DNA of 64,000 nt from an uncultured Clostridia bacterium (GCA_949388605.1 CASKJV010000008.1:1-64000), one strand, 5' to 3'. Shown: positions 42,446 to 52,855, counted from the first letter of the stretch. Notes: generated from the sequence alone by a model not told the origin. Made by a program: numbers and translations.

Positions 42446-43273
42446 TTATAGAAAATATTGATATATCTCATTTTTACTTACTTTTCTATCTTTAGCAATT
42501 CTTTTTATTATTTCCTTTTTATCTAATCCCTGTGATTTGTATAAATTATAATGTTCTTCTAAAGATAAATTATTTAGATTATCTAATTCAATATCTTTTT
42601 TTGATACTGAACTTCCTTCAATTAGAATAACAAATTCTCCTTTTATATCTTCTATCCTTTTTAAAATATCACTTACTTTTCCTCTTATAAATTCCTCATG
42701 AATCTTAGTTAATTCTCTTGCTAAAACAACATTTCTATCTCCTAATATTTCAAAAATTTGCTCTAATGTACTTTTTAACTTATGTGGAGCTTCATATAAA
42801 ATCACAGTTTTTGTTTCATATTTTATTTCTTCTAATTTTTCTTTTTTCTCTTTTTTTACTGCAGATAGAAATCCAATAAATGTAAATTCTTTTGTTGATA
42901 ATCCAGATACAATTAGAGCATTTATTAAAGCGCAAGCTCCTGGTATAGGTATAATTTCAATATTATTTTCTATTGCTACTCTTACAATCTCTTCACCTGG
43001 ATCTGATATTCCTGGTGTTCCTGCATCAGAAACAATAGCAATATTTTTGCCTTCTCTTAATTTCTCTATTAATACTTCACTCCTAGCTTTTTCTGTTTGT
43101 TTATAATAACTAATTAATGGCTTAGAAATTTCAAAATGATTTAACAATCCTAAAGTATGTCTTGTATCTTCTGCTGCAATTAAATCTACTTCTCTTAAAA
43201 CATTTAATGCTCTAATTGTTATATCTTCTAGGTTTCCAATTGGTGTTGCAACTAAATATAATTTTCCTGACAT
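42446..43273 (-). CDS. rsmI: 16S rRNA (cytidine(1402)-2'-O)-methyltransferase
   Basis: 275 aa; 'LYLVATPIGNLEDITIRAL', 'AAEDTRHT', 'VSDAGTPGISDPGEE'. Confidence 0.95.
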   Translation of the reverse strand: MSGKLYLVATPIGNLEDITIRALNVLREVDLIAAEDTRHTLGLLNHFEISKPLISYYKQTEKARSEVLIEKLREGKNIAIVSDAGTPGISDPGEEIVRVAIENNIEIIPIPGACALINALIVSGLSTKEFTFIGFLSAVKKEKKEKLEEIKYETKTVILYEAPHKLKSTLEQIFEILGDRNVVLARELTKIHEEFIRGKVSDILKRIEDIKGEFVILIEGSSVSKKDIELDNLNNLSLEEHYNLYKSQGLDKKEIIKRIAKDRKVSKNEIYQYFL

Positions 43274-43328
43274 ATCTACTTCTCCTTTTAATTACAAATA
43301 TCTTTCTGTAAAAATTTATTTTTTTTAA

Positions 43329-44066
43329 CTACTTTTTATTATATATTTCTAAAATTTCATTTGTATAATTTCCTCTATCGTCATACACTATTAATGGTTT
43401 TTCTACTTTTAACTGATATCCTGCATTTTTTACTGCCTTTATTAAAACTAAATTTGGCGCTTTATTTATTTTTGGTTGAATAAATCTTAAAATCTTTGGT
43501 TCAAGTTTATATTTCCTTAAATAATATAATATGTCTACAATGCGTTCTGCTCTATGTACCATATAAAATTCACCATTACTCTTTAAGAGTCTATAACTTA
43601 TTTTAATTATATCTTCTAATGTACATTCAACTTCATGTCTAGAAATTAATTTTTTCTTTTGTTCATTTATAGCTCCAGTATTTAATTTCATATATGGTGG
43701 ATTAGTAACTATTGCATCAATTTCATTTGGTTTTAAATATTCAAAAATATCTTTTATATTTGTATTAATTATTTCTATTTTATCATCTAAACTATTTAAC
43801 TTAACACTTCTTTTTGCCATTTCTGCTACTTCTTCTTGTATTTCAATACCATAAATTTTATTTATTTTTGCTTTAGCAGATAATAAAATAGAAATAATTC
43901 CTGTTCCAGTTCCTATGTCAACTACATTAGAATTTTTCTTTATTCCTTTTGCAAAATCTGAAAGTAATACGCTGTCTATTCCAAAACAAAATCCTTTTTC
44001 GTCTTGTATTATCTTCAAATTTTTATGCTCTAAATCATCTATTCTTTCATTTTCTAATAATTCCAT
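43329..44066 (-). CDS. tRNA1(Val) (adenine-N6)-methyltransferase-like (TrmN6/YabB)
   Basis: 245 aa; 'VDIGTGTGIISILLSAK', 'IVTNPPYMK'. Confidence 0.88.
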   Translation of the reverse strand: MELLENERIDDLEHKNLKIIQDEKGFCFGIDSVLLSDFAKGIKKNSNVVDIGTGTGIISILLSAKAKINKIYGIEIQEEVAEMAKRSVKLNSLDDKIEIINTNIKDIFEYLKPNEIDAIVTNPPYMKLNTGAINEQKKKLISRHEVECTLEDIIKISYRLLKSNGEFYMVHRAERIVDILYYLRKYKLEPKILRFIQPKINKAPNLVLIKAVKNAGYQLKVEKPLIVYDDRGNYTNEILEIYNKK

Positions 44067-44100
44067 TTTTCCCCCATGCTTTTACATATAATATGAACAA

Positions 44101-44133
44101 TCCCCCATAACAATTGGCTTTGTTATGGGGGGA
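44101..44133. promoter_or_regulatory. Hairpin in the 5' leader of the TrmN6-like gene, with potential alternative pairing to its RBS
   Basis: tcccccataacaa...ttgttatgggggga; the C-rich arm is also complementary to the SD 'ATGGGGGA' at 44070-44077. Confidence 0.5.
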
Positions 44134-44216
44134 CTTTTTTACCACAATGTTTTTCAAAATTACATTTTAAATTTATAAGTATTATAGCATCTCTCATATT
44201 ATATGTCAAACTGTTT

Positions 44217-44732
44217 TTACAATTCAGTATTTTCCAAATTTTCGGCTGAGTTGTTTTGAATTTCTTGGTTTTCAACTAAGATTTTAATACTATTAATTTC
44301 TGTAAATTCTTTTAATGATTGATATATAGTATTTACTATTTTTTCTGTTTGGACTTCATCTGTCAAACCTTCTGAAAACTCATTACTAAAATTAATTACC
44401 AAGCAATTATTTTCAAGTTTTGTTTCTAAAATTCTTGTGTTTTCTGGTATAGCTCTTTCATAATTTGAATTTTCTGGACCTGAAATTAACATTTTTAAAA
44501 CTTCTTCATAAGGATTTATTATCAACATTTTAGAATCTATTAATCTACTCTCTTTTACCATTTCTTTAGTATCTTTATTTATAAAATATAAAGTTATAAT
44601 TGTTTTTCTTAATTCCGTTTCTTCTATTTCTGTTTCTGGCGTATATTCAGTCTCAATATCCACATTTAATACTATAATTGTGGTTAAAATTAATATTATA
44701 AAAATAACAAATAAAATTATCCATTTCTGCAT
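44217..44732 (-). CDS. GerMN domain-containing membrane/lipoprotein-like protein
   Basis: 171 aa; 'MLISGPENSNYERAIPENTRILETKLENNCLVINFSNEFSEG...EKIVNTIYQSLKEFTEINSIKILVENQ'. Confidence 0.85.
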   Translation of the reverse strand: MQKWIILFVIFIILILTTIIVLNVDIETEYTPETEIEETELRKTIITLYFINKDTKEMVKESRLIDSKMLIINPYEEVLKMLISGPENSNYERAIPENTRILETKLENNCLVINFSNEFSEGLTDEVQTEKIVNTIYQSLKEFTEINSIKILVENQEIQNNSAENLENTEL

Positions 44733-45039
44733 GGCTTTTCCTCCTTTTTTACAATATTATTCATCTTACAAATTATTATGACTGCAATTTATAGTAATAT
44801 ACTAATTTTACAAAATTTGCTTTTTAGTCCAAAATTAATCATATTTCAATTATTATAAAAATTAAAATTATTTATATAAAATTTTGTCTACCAAAAATTT
44901 CATTGTATATACGGAAATACGGAAAATATAAACATTGACAAAATTCGATAAAGCTTATAAAATGTAACTATTATTACTAATATTTTTAAGCAAAAAATTT
45001 AACACATATATCTAATGTGTTATGAATAGGAGATTAAGA

Positions 45040-48000
45040 ATGAAAGATTTATTACATGTCGGATTAGATATTGGTTCAACAACAGTTAAAATAGTAATTT
45101 TAGATAATAATTTAGATATTATATATTCAAATTATGAAAGACATTATTCAGATACAAAAGTAACTTTATATAATGTTTTATCAAAACTTATTAAAGATTA
45201 TCCTGATAGCACATTTACAATGTCTTTAACTGGTTCTGGTGCACTTGATATAGCAAAAATTTTAAATATTAATTTTATTCAAGAAGTTATTTCTTGTAAA
45301 TCAGCTGTTGAGAAATTAATTCCAGAAACAGATGTTGTAATTGAACTTGGCGGAGAAGATGCAAAAATAATATATTTTGATAAATTTATAGAACAAAGAA
45401 TGAATGGTACTTGTGCAGGTGGTACAGGAGCCTTTTTAGACCAAATGGCTACATTATTAAATACAAATACTAATGGATTAAATGAACTTTCTAAAACTTA
45501 TGAAACAATCTATCCAATTGCTTCTCGTTGTGGTGTTTTCGCAAAAACAGATATTCAACCATTATTAAATGAAGGAGCTAGAAAAGAAGACATTTCTGCT
45601 TCTATTTTTCAAGCAGTTGTTAATCAAACAATTAGTGGATTAGCTCAAGGAAGACCTATCAAAGGTAATGTTGCATTTTTAGGAGGTCCTTTAAATTATC
45701 TTCCTGAACTAAGAAAAAGATTTATTGAAACTTTAAATTTAACAGATGATAAAATAATTATACCAGAAAATGCTCATCTTTTAGTTGCTACAGGTGCAGC
45801 TTTTTCTTCTGTTGAAACAACACCAATTACTTCTAATGATTTAAAAGAAAGACTAAAATCATTTAAAAATGCAAAATTTACTGAAGGACAAACTTTAGAA
45901 CCATTATTTCCTACTAATCAAGATTATGAAGACTTTAAAACAAGGCATGATAAAGATAAAGTAAAAAGAAATGATTTAGCAACTTATGAAGGAGATGCCT
46001 TTATTGGAATAGATGCTGGTTCTACTACAACAAAAGTTGTCTTAATAGACAAAGAAGGCGCCTTATTATATTCTTTATATGAAAATAATAAAGGAAATCC
46101 ATTAAAAAGTGTTATATCAATGCTAAAAAAAATATATAAAATTCTTCCTGAAAAAGTTATCATTCGTTTTAGTGGAGTAACTGGTTATGGAGAAAAATTA
46201 ATTCAAACTGCATTAAATATTGACTTAAATGAAATTGAAACAATAGCACATTATACTGCAGCAAAAAAATTCTTACCAAAAGTTAATAGTATTATTGATA
46301 TTGGTGGACAAGATATGAAATACATAAAACTAAAAAATAGCGCAATTGATAACATTATGCTAAATGAAGCTTGTTCTTCTGGATGTGGTTCTTTTTTAGA
46401 AACATTTGCGAAAAGTTTAGATTTATCTATTGAACAATTTGTTGATGAAGCTTTAAAATCAAAAACACCTGTTGATTTAGGATCTAGATGTACAGTATTT
46501 ATGAATTCAAAAATAAAACAAGCACAAAAAGAAGGTTATTCAGTTGGTGATATTTCTAGTGGATTATCTTATTCAATAATAAAAAATGCTATTCAAAAAG
46601 TTATGAAAGTTAGGGATGTGAAAACATTAGGAAAAAACATTGTTGTACAAGGTGGAACCTTTTATAATGATGCGGTACTTCGTGCTTTTGAATTAATCGT
46701 TGGAAAAAATGTTGTTAGACCTGATATTGCAGGTTTAATGGGAGCTTATGGTGTAGCTCTTTTAGCTCAAGAGCAATACAATAACAATCTTGATATGACA
46801 TATAGATCAACTATTTTAAAAACCGAACAATTAGATAATTTAAACATCAAAATATCTCATGTTCGTTGTAAAGGTTGTGAAAACAATTGTCTATTAACTA
46901 TTAATACATTTGAAAATGGTAAAAAATTCGTCTCAGGAAACAGATGTGAAAAAGGCGCTGGAAATCAATCTTCAGAAAAGAAAGATTTACCAAATATTTA
47001 TAAATATAAATATGAACGCTTATTTAGTTATGAACCGCTTTCTGAGGAAAATGCTAAACGTGGAACAATCGGTATCCCTAGGGTTTTAAATATGTATGAG
47101 GACTATCCATTTTGGTTTACTTTCCTTACAAAATTAGGTTTTAAAGTTATAATTTCTGAAAAGTCAAATAGAAAAACTTATGAAAAAGGTATGGAATCAA
47201 TGCCTTCAGAATCAGTTTGCTATCCAGCTAAACTTGCACATGGACATGTTATGAGTTTATTAAAACAAGGTATAAAAACAATATTCTATCCTTGTATTCC
47301 TTATAACAGAAAAGAATATGATCAATCAGATAACCATTATAACTGTCCTATTGTTATTTCATATTCAGAAGTTATAAAAAATAACATTGAAGAATTAAGA
47401 AATCCAGAAATAAAATATTTAAACCCATTCTTACCAATAGATAATGTTAAAAATTTAGCAAAAGTAATGTATGAATGTGAGGATTTCAAAGAATATAAAT
47501 TTACTAAAAAAGAATTATTAGAAGCTGCTCAGTTAGCAGAAAACGAATATCAGAACTTTAAAAATGATATACGTAAAAAAGGTAAAGAAACAATAAAATA
47601 TATAGAAGAAAATAATTTAAGAGGAATTGTATTAGCTGGTCGTCCATATCATGTTGACCCAGAAGTTAACCATGGAATTGATACTCTAATTACAAGTTTA
47701 GGGTTATGTGTATTATCTGAAGATAGTATTTGTGAACCAGATAATGGCGTTAGTAAACATTTACGTGTTGTTGATCAATGGGTATTCCATTCAAGATTAT
47801 ATGCAGCAGCTGAGTTCGTAGGAAAACACGATTTCTTAGAAATGATACAATTAAACTCTTTTGGTTGTGGTGTTGATGCTGTAACAACAGATCAAGTTGA
47901 AGAAATATTAAAAAGCTATGATAATATGTATACATTAATTAAAATTGATGAAATTAACAATTTAGGTGCTATTCGTATACGTATTAGATCATTACTTGCT

Positions 48001-49428
48001 AGTATGAATAAACGTATTGCCCAAAAGCAAGAGCAACAAGAAACTGAAAATAATATAACAGAAACACAAGAACTTGGAAATTATGAAATTAAAAGAGTTC
48101 CTTTTACAAAACAAATGAAAAACGAAGAATACACAATTTTAATTCCACAAATGATACCAATCCACTTCGAGTTAATTGAATCAGCAGTTAAATCTCTTGG
48201 CTATAATGTTAAGTTATTAAGAGAATGTACAGAAAAAACTGTAGAAACAGGTTTAAGATATGTAAATAATGATGCTTGTTATCCATCTATATTAACAACT
48301 GGACAATTCATTGAAGCTCTTCAATCTGGAGAATACGATGTAAATAGAACAGCTCTTATAATGTCTCAAACTGGTGGTGGCTGTAGAGCAACAAACTATA
48401 TTGGATTTATAAGAAAAGCACTTAAAGATGCCGGTTTTGCCAATGTACCTATAGTATCATTTAATGTTGTTGGTATGGAAAAAGCAACAGGATTTAAAAT
48501 TACAATTCCTATGGCAATTAATTTAGTAAAAGCTGTTTTTTATGGTGATTTATTACAAAAATTACTATTAAAAAATAGAGCCTATGAAATTCACAAAGGT
48601 GAATCTCAAGCAATGTATGAAAAATGGTTAGAAAAATGCAAAACTTTATGTTCTAAATCTACATATAATCAATTTAAGAAAAGTATTTATGAAATGGTAA
48701 ATGATTTCGAAACTATAGAATTAGATACATCTATAGAAAAGCCAAAAGTCGGAATTGTAGGTGAAGTTTTAATTAAGTATCATCCTTTTGGAAATAATCA
48801 TGTAATTGATGTTCTTGAAAAAGAAGGTGCTGAAGTTATTTCACCAGATTTCATGGGATTTATAAAATTTATCGCAACACATAAAGTAACTAATAATAGA
48901 TTATTAAATATAGATAAAGCAAAAGCGAAAATTTTCAGAACAGTAATTAAATTAATCGAAATGCTAGAAAAAGATTTAAGCAAAGCTTTATCTGCATCTA
49001 AAAAAGATTACTTATTACCTTGTGATATTTTTGAACTAGAATCTAAAGTTAAAGATATCTTATCAATAGGAAATCAAACTGGAGAAGGCTGGTTCTTAAC
49101 TGCAGAAATGATTGAATATATTGAACATAATATTCCAAATATTGTTTGCGTTCAACCATTTGCTTGTCTTCCTAACCATGTTGTTGGAAAAGGTGTTATA
49201 AAGTCAATTAGAGAAAAATATCCTTATGCTAATATCTCTCCTATTGATTATGACCCTGGTGCTAGTGAAACAAATCAAACAAATAGAATTAAATTACTAA
49301 CAACTGTTGCTAAAGATAATTTAAAAAAGAAAAAACAATCTAAAAAAGCTATAGAAATTGAAAATATTGTAAATGAAAAAGAAAAAAATGAAATTAGTAA
49401 TTTTAAGGAAAAATCTTTAAAAAATTAA
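45040..49428 (+). CDS. Giant 2-hydroxyacyl-CoA dehydratase activase/BadF-BcrA-type ATPase fused to DUF2229/HgdD-like domains
   Basis: Start moved to 45040 (AGGAGATTAAGAATGAAAG); two ASKHA repeats 'VGLDIGSTTVKIVILD' and 'IGIDAGSTTTKVVLID', 'NGTCAGGTGAFLDQMA', 'EACSSGCGSFLETFA', C-terminal CoA-dehydratase-like half. Confidence 0.93.
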   Translation: MKDLLHVGLDIGSTTVKIVILDNNLDIIYSNYERHYSDTKVTLYNVLSKLIKDYPDSTFTMSLTGSGALDIAKILNINFIQEVISCKSAVEKLIPETDVVIELGGEDAKIIYFDKFIEQRMNGTCAGGTGAFLDQMATLLNTNTNGLNELSKTYETIYPIASRCGVFAKTDIQPLLNEGARKEDISASIFQAVVNQTISGLAQGRPIKGNVAFLGGPLNYLPELRKRFIETLNLTDDKIIIPENAHLLVATGAAFSSVETTPITSNDLKERLKSFKNAKFTEGQTLEPLFPTNQDYEDFKTRHDKDKVKRNDLATYEGDAFIGIDAGSTTTKVVLIDKEGALLYSLYENNKGNPLKSVISMLKKIYKILPEKVIIRFSGVTGYGEKLIQTALNIDLNEIETIAHYTAAKKFLPKVNSIIDIGGQDMKYIKLKNSAIDNIMLNEACSSGCGSFLETFAKSLDLSIEQFVDEALKSKTPVDLGSRCTVFMNSKIKQAQKEGYSVGDISSGLSYSIIKNAIQKVMKVRDVKTLGKNIVVQGGTFYNDAVLRAFELIVGKNVVRPDIAGLMGAYGVALLAQEQYNNNLDMTYRSTILKTEQLDNLNIKISHVRCKGCENNCLLTINTFENGKKFVSGNRCEKGAGNQSSEKKDLPNIYKYKYERLFSYEPLSEENAKRGTIGIPRVLNMYEDYPFWFTFLTKLGFKVIISEKSNRKTYEKGMESMPSESVCYPAKLAHGHVMSLLKQGIKTIFYPCIPYNRKEYDQSDNHYNCPIVISYSEVIKNNIEELRNPEIKYLNPFLPIDNVKNLAKVMYECEDFKEYKFTKKELLEAAQLAENEYQNFKNDIRKKGKETIKYIEENNLRGIVLAGRPYHVDPEVNHGIDTLITSLGLCVLSEDSICEPDNGVSKHLRVVDQWVFHSRLYAAAEFVGKHDFLEMIQLNSFGCGVDAVTTDQVEEILKSYDNMYTLIKIDEINNLGAIRIRIRSLLASMNKRIAQKQEQQETENNITETQELGNYEIKRVPFTKQMKNEEYTILIPQMIPIHFELIESAVKSLGYNVKLLRECTEKTVETGLRYVNNDACYPSILTTGQFIEALQSGEYDVNRTALIMSQTGGGCRATNYIGFIRKALKDAGFANVPIVSFNVVGMEKATGFKITIPMAINLVKAVFYGDLLQKLLLKNRAYEIHKGESQAMYEKWLEKCKTLCSKSTYNQFKKSIYEMVNDFETIELDTSIEKPKVGIVGEVLIKYHPFGNNHVIDVLEKEGAEVISPDFMGFIKFIATHKVTNNRLLNIDKAKAKIFRTVIKLIEMLEKDLSKALSASKKDYLLPCDIFELESKVKDILSIGNQTGEGWFLTAEMIEYIEHNIPNIVCVQPFACLPNHVVGKGVIKSIREKYPYANISPIDYDPGASETNQTNRIKLLTTVAKDNLKKKKQSKKAIEIENIVNEKEKNEISNFKEKSLKN

Positions 49429-49466
49429 AAACTAATTTAATTAATAATAACAATAAGATAAACTAA

Positions 49467-49505
49467 AAATCACCATAATTGCATTAAAAGCAATATGGTG
49501 ATTTT
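49467..49505 (+). terminator. Intrinsic terminator of the 45040-49428 gene
   Basis: aaatcaccataattgc...gcaatatggtgatttttta. Confidence 0.8.
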
Positions 49506-49656
49506 TTATATTCCTAGTTCTATTAAAACATTTTTGAAGAAGCAAACTAATATAATAATATAAAAGAAAACTTTTAATTATATTTGCTTTATCCACATAA
49601 TCAAAAATCCCCTCATGCATTTTAAATAAGTTTAATTGGCTTGCCTTTCCTCTGTA

Positions 49657-49786
49657 TCCAAAAATTTATTAAATCGTCCACATATTTGTTCGAAGTGCCG
49701 ATTTGCTTGTACAAAATTGCGTGCAACAATTAGCAAAGCTTTTATTTAGTAGGAAGTGAAGAGCACTTTCCTACTAAATAAAAAAA
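49657..49786. repeat. Intergenic structured repeat, copy C (5' truncated)
   Basis: ccaaaaatttattaaatcgtccacatatttgttcgaagtgccgattt...agcttttatttagtaggaagtgaagagcactttcctactaaataaaaaaa. Confidence 0.88.
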
Positions 49787-49809
49787 TAGCACAGCGAACT
49801 GTGCTATTT

Positions 49810-49902
49810 TGGCGGAGATTGAGGGATTTGAACCCTCGCGGCCACTTACGCAACCCTAACGGTTTAGCAAACCGTCCCCTTCAGCCACTTGGGTAAATCT
49901 CC
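49810..49902 (-). tRNA. tRNA-Ser(GCT), CCA encoded
   Basis: GGAGATT acceptor stem/AATCTCC, anticodon loop TTGCTAA, long class II variable arm, GGGTTCAAATCCC T-arm, 3' GCCA. Confidence 0.95.
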
Positions 49903-49965
49903 AAATTTCTGAATTACTTCCTATTATTAAAAAAAGACGGAAGCTTTTGTCCAGCTTCCGTTCTA

Positions 49966-50058
<93 letters not shown>

Positions 50059-50195
50059 ATTGGTTGCTGTTTTTAACAACACATATATATTAGCACATTA
50101 TTTATCGCTTTGTCAATAAGAAATATATATTTTTTTATTTTCCTTAAATTTAAAATTAAATTTCATACAAAATTAAGTAAAATTTACTTTTACGC

Positions 50196-50882
50196 TCAAC
50201 CTTTTTTTATTTCATTTAAATAAGTATCTAAATAATTAATCCACTCTGGATTATTTTCTTCTTCAAAAAAGTGATATAGAAAATCAACCATTATTTTATG
50301 TCTTTCTATAGCTTCTTTTCTTCCTGAATCAGTTAACATTAATCCTTTTAATTTTAATAATTTTTCGAACATATGAGTAATAATCGTTCCAGATTTTTTT
50401 GCCATATAATCAGTTACAGATATATTTAATGTGGGAAATATATTCTTATCAAAAAGTAACATATTGTGAGCTAAACCATATTGATAAACACGTAGTATTC
50501 CTGTACTACCAATTGCATCACACATATCAGCATCTGATACTATCATCCCTTCAAGTGTTATTGGAATAATTCCATTCAATCTTTTACTATAACCAATAGT
50601 TTTAATAGCATCTAAAACTTGCTCTCTAATATTGCTTTCAATAGAACACTGTTGTAAAATTTTTCTAGCATTTATTAAATTATTAGCATTTTCAATTTCA
50701 AATAGTTTATAATCATCAACATCATGTAATAATGCTATAAAAGCAACTATTTCTCTATTAGCTTTTTCCTTTTCAGCAAATTTTAAAGACATTTTTAAAA
50801 CTCTTTCAATATGTTCCATCCCATGACCAGAATTATCTTTATCTAATAGTTCACATACTTTTTTTCTTACTTCTTCTATCAT
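50196..50882 (-). CDS. HD domain-containing phosphohydrolase
   Basis: 228 aa; 'GHGMEHIERVLKMSLKFA', 'VAFIALLHDVDDYK', 'MIVSDADMCDAIG'. Confidence 0.9.
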   Translation of the reverse strand: MIEEVRKKVCELLDKDNSGHGMEHIERVLKMSLKFAEKEKANREIVAFIALLHDVDDYKLFEIENANNLINARKILQQCSIESNIREQVLDAIKTIGYSKRLNGIIPITLEGMIVSDADMCDAIGSTGILRVYQYGLAHNMLLFDKNIFPTLNISVTDYMAKKSGTIITHMFEKLLKLKGLMLTDSGRKEAIERHKIMVDFLYHFFEEENNPEWINYLDTYLNEIKKG

Positions 50883-51420
50883 TATAATTGCCTCCTATGT
50901 TTTTAGTTAATTAATATGGCTCTTTTATATGGACTAGTATATATTTTTTTCTATTTTACAACAATCTAACTTTTTTGTATTTTCTTTTACTTTATTTTTT
51001 CCATTTTATTATATTAGACATAATTTCAATATATTTAAAATTTAAAGCCTTTTATTATATTAATAATATAACTTGTTTAATTTTATTTTAAATCCCTTTA
51101 TTTTCGATTTTCGTGTTTTATTTTATTTACTATATATATGCAAACCTATCTATAAATTATAATTTTTTTAAATAAATTTTAAATTTAGATTATACTCTGT
51201 TTATATTTTTCTATTACATTTTTTTTATGCAAAATTAATTTAAAATTACATATTTATTTTTACCTTACATTTTAAATTTTGATATACAATATTTTAAATT
51301 TTATTTATATATTTCTGCAAATTTTATTAATATACCAAATTATATTTTTATTATTCCTTTTTTATTTATATTTTTAAAAATTTCTTGTTTTATTGAATTC
51401 CGTAGGATTTTTAAATTTTC

Positions 51421-51453
51421 AAAACCTGTGGATAAAATTTATCCACAGGTTTT
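51421..51453. promoter_or_regulatory. 33-bp palindrome composed of two inverted perfect DnaA boxes
   Basis: AAAACCTGTGGATAAA-A-TTTATCCACAGGTTTT; contains TGTGGATAA (51427-51435) and TTATCCACA (51439-51447). Confidence 0.7.
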
Positions 51454-51470
51454 ACACATGCTATTTTATA

Positions 51471-51992
51471 CTATTTTCTATGTTTTGCTATAAAATTTTT
51501 ACTTTGTTCTGCAATCTCTAATGCTTCTTTTTCTTCTTCTGATAATTGATATTTTGAAACACCATTTTTTACAGGTTTTGCAAATATATTAGATGACTCA
51601 GAACCATATAATCCATTTAAAACAACACCATTATCATTTCTATCTAACAATGCTATTGCAAAACTTAAATCACTTCCAACATCTTTAAAAGCATTATACC
51701 TTACTAACCCAATTTTTTGTACACAAGAATCTATGTTATTATCTAATTGTGTATAATAAGCTTTAATTTCAGAATTATCCTTTTTTATTTCTCTTACGTC
51801 TTCTAAATATTTTTTTAGCATTTCATCTAAATTATTTCCATTACCCATTTTTCTCATAAAGTTTATATATTTTCTGTTTGTATAAATCATATATGCTATA
51901 TTAATAAATACTAATATAATTAAAACAATATTTGTTATTAACATAGCTTTTAAAAAATCTTGATTTTCAATCAATTCAGCAAAATTTTCCAT
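51471..51992 (-). CDS. DUF4446 family protein
   Basis: 173 aa; N-term TM; 'IQKIGLVRYNAFKDVGSDLSFAIALLDRNDNGVVLNGLYGSESSNIFAKPVKNG'-type sequence downstream of parB. Confidence 0.9.
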   Translation of the reverse strand: MENFAELIENQDFLKAMLITNIVLIILVFINIAYMIYTNRKYINFMRKMGNGNNLDEMLKKYLEDVREIKKDNSEIKAYYTQLDNNIDSCVQKIGLVRYNAFKDVGSDLSFAIALLDRNDNGVVLNGLYGSESSNIFAKPVKNGVSKYQLSEEEKEALEIAEQSKNFIAKHRK

Positions 51993-52004
51993 TATATCAC
52001 ATCC

Positions 52005-52853
52005 TTATTTTATTAAACCTAAAATTCTTTCTAGGTCGTCATTTGATGAATATTGAATAATAATTTTTCCTTTTCTTTCACCAGCATCTAATTTTACTTT
52101 TGTTCCGAAAAAACCTCTAAAAGATTCTTCTATGTCTCTATATATAGGTAAATATTTATCATTTTTCTTGCTAGTTTTTTTTCTAATTTTCATCTTTTTT
52201 TCAGCTTCTCTAACCGAATCTCCTGATTCAATTATGTATTGTGCCATTTTATATTGTCTTTCAGAATCGTCAATTGCCATTAATGATTTACAATGTCCTT
52301 CTGTTAGTTTACCCTCTAATGCCAAATTTATAACTCTTTTATCTAAATTCAATATTCTAACTGTATTAGCTATACTACTTCTACTTTTTCCTAATTTTTC
52401 AGCTACTTTTTGTTGTGTTAAATTATATTCTTCCATTAATTGCTTTATTCCTCTAGCCTTTTCTATTGGATTTAAATCTTCTCTTTGAATATTTTCAATT
52501 AATGAAATTTCCTTATTTTTTTGCTCATTATCATCTCTGATAATTGCAGGTATTTCAGCCAATCCAGCTTTTTTTGAAGCTCTCCATCTTCTTTCACCAG
52601 CAATTATTTCATAATAATTTGATTTTTTACTTACAATAATTGGTTGAATAACACCATATTCTTTAATAGAATTTGCTAAATCTTCTATTGCTTCTTCATC
52701 AAACAATTTTCTTGCTTGCTCTTTATTTGGCTCTACTTCATTTATTTTTAATTTTTTAACCAATTCTTCTGTATCTTTTACAGATTCTTCTATTAATGGT
52801 GTACTAAATAATGCATCTAAACCTTTTCCTAAACCTGTTTTTTTAACAGCCAT
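52005..52853 (-). CDS. parB: Chromosome partitioning protein ParB
   Basis: 282 aa; 'GLGKGLDALF', 'YEIIAGERRWRASKKAGL', 'LIENIQREDLNPIEKARG', HTH 'LTQQKVAEKLGKSRSSIANTVRIL'. Confidence 0.97.
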   Translation of the reverse strand: MAVKKTGLGKGLDALFSTPLIEESVKDTEELVKKLKINEVEPNKEQARKLFDEEAIEDLANSIKEYGVIQPIIVSKKSNYYEIIAGERRWRASKKAGLAEIPAIIRDDNEQKNKEISLIENIQREDLNPIEKARGIKQLMEEYNLTQQKVAEKLGKSRSSIANTVRILNLDKRVINLALEGKLTEGHCKSLMAIDDSERQYKMAQYIIESGDSVREAEKKMKIRKKTSKKNDKYLPIYRDIEESFRGFFGTKVKLDAGERKGKIIIQYSSNDDLERILGLIK

Positions 52854-52855
52854 AT

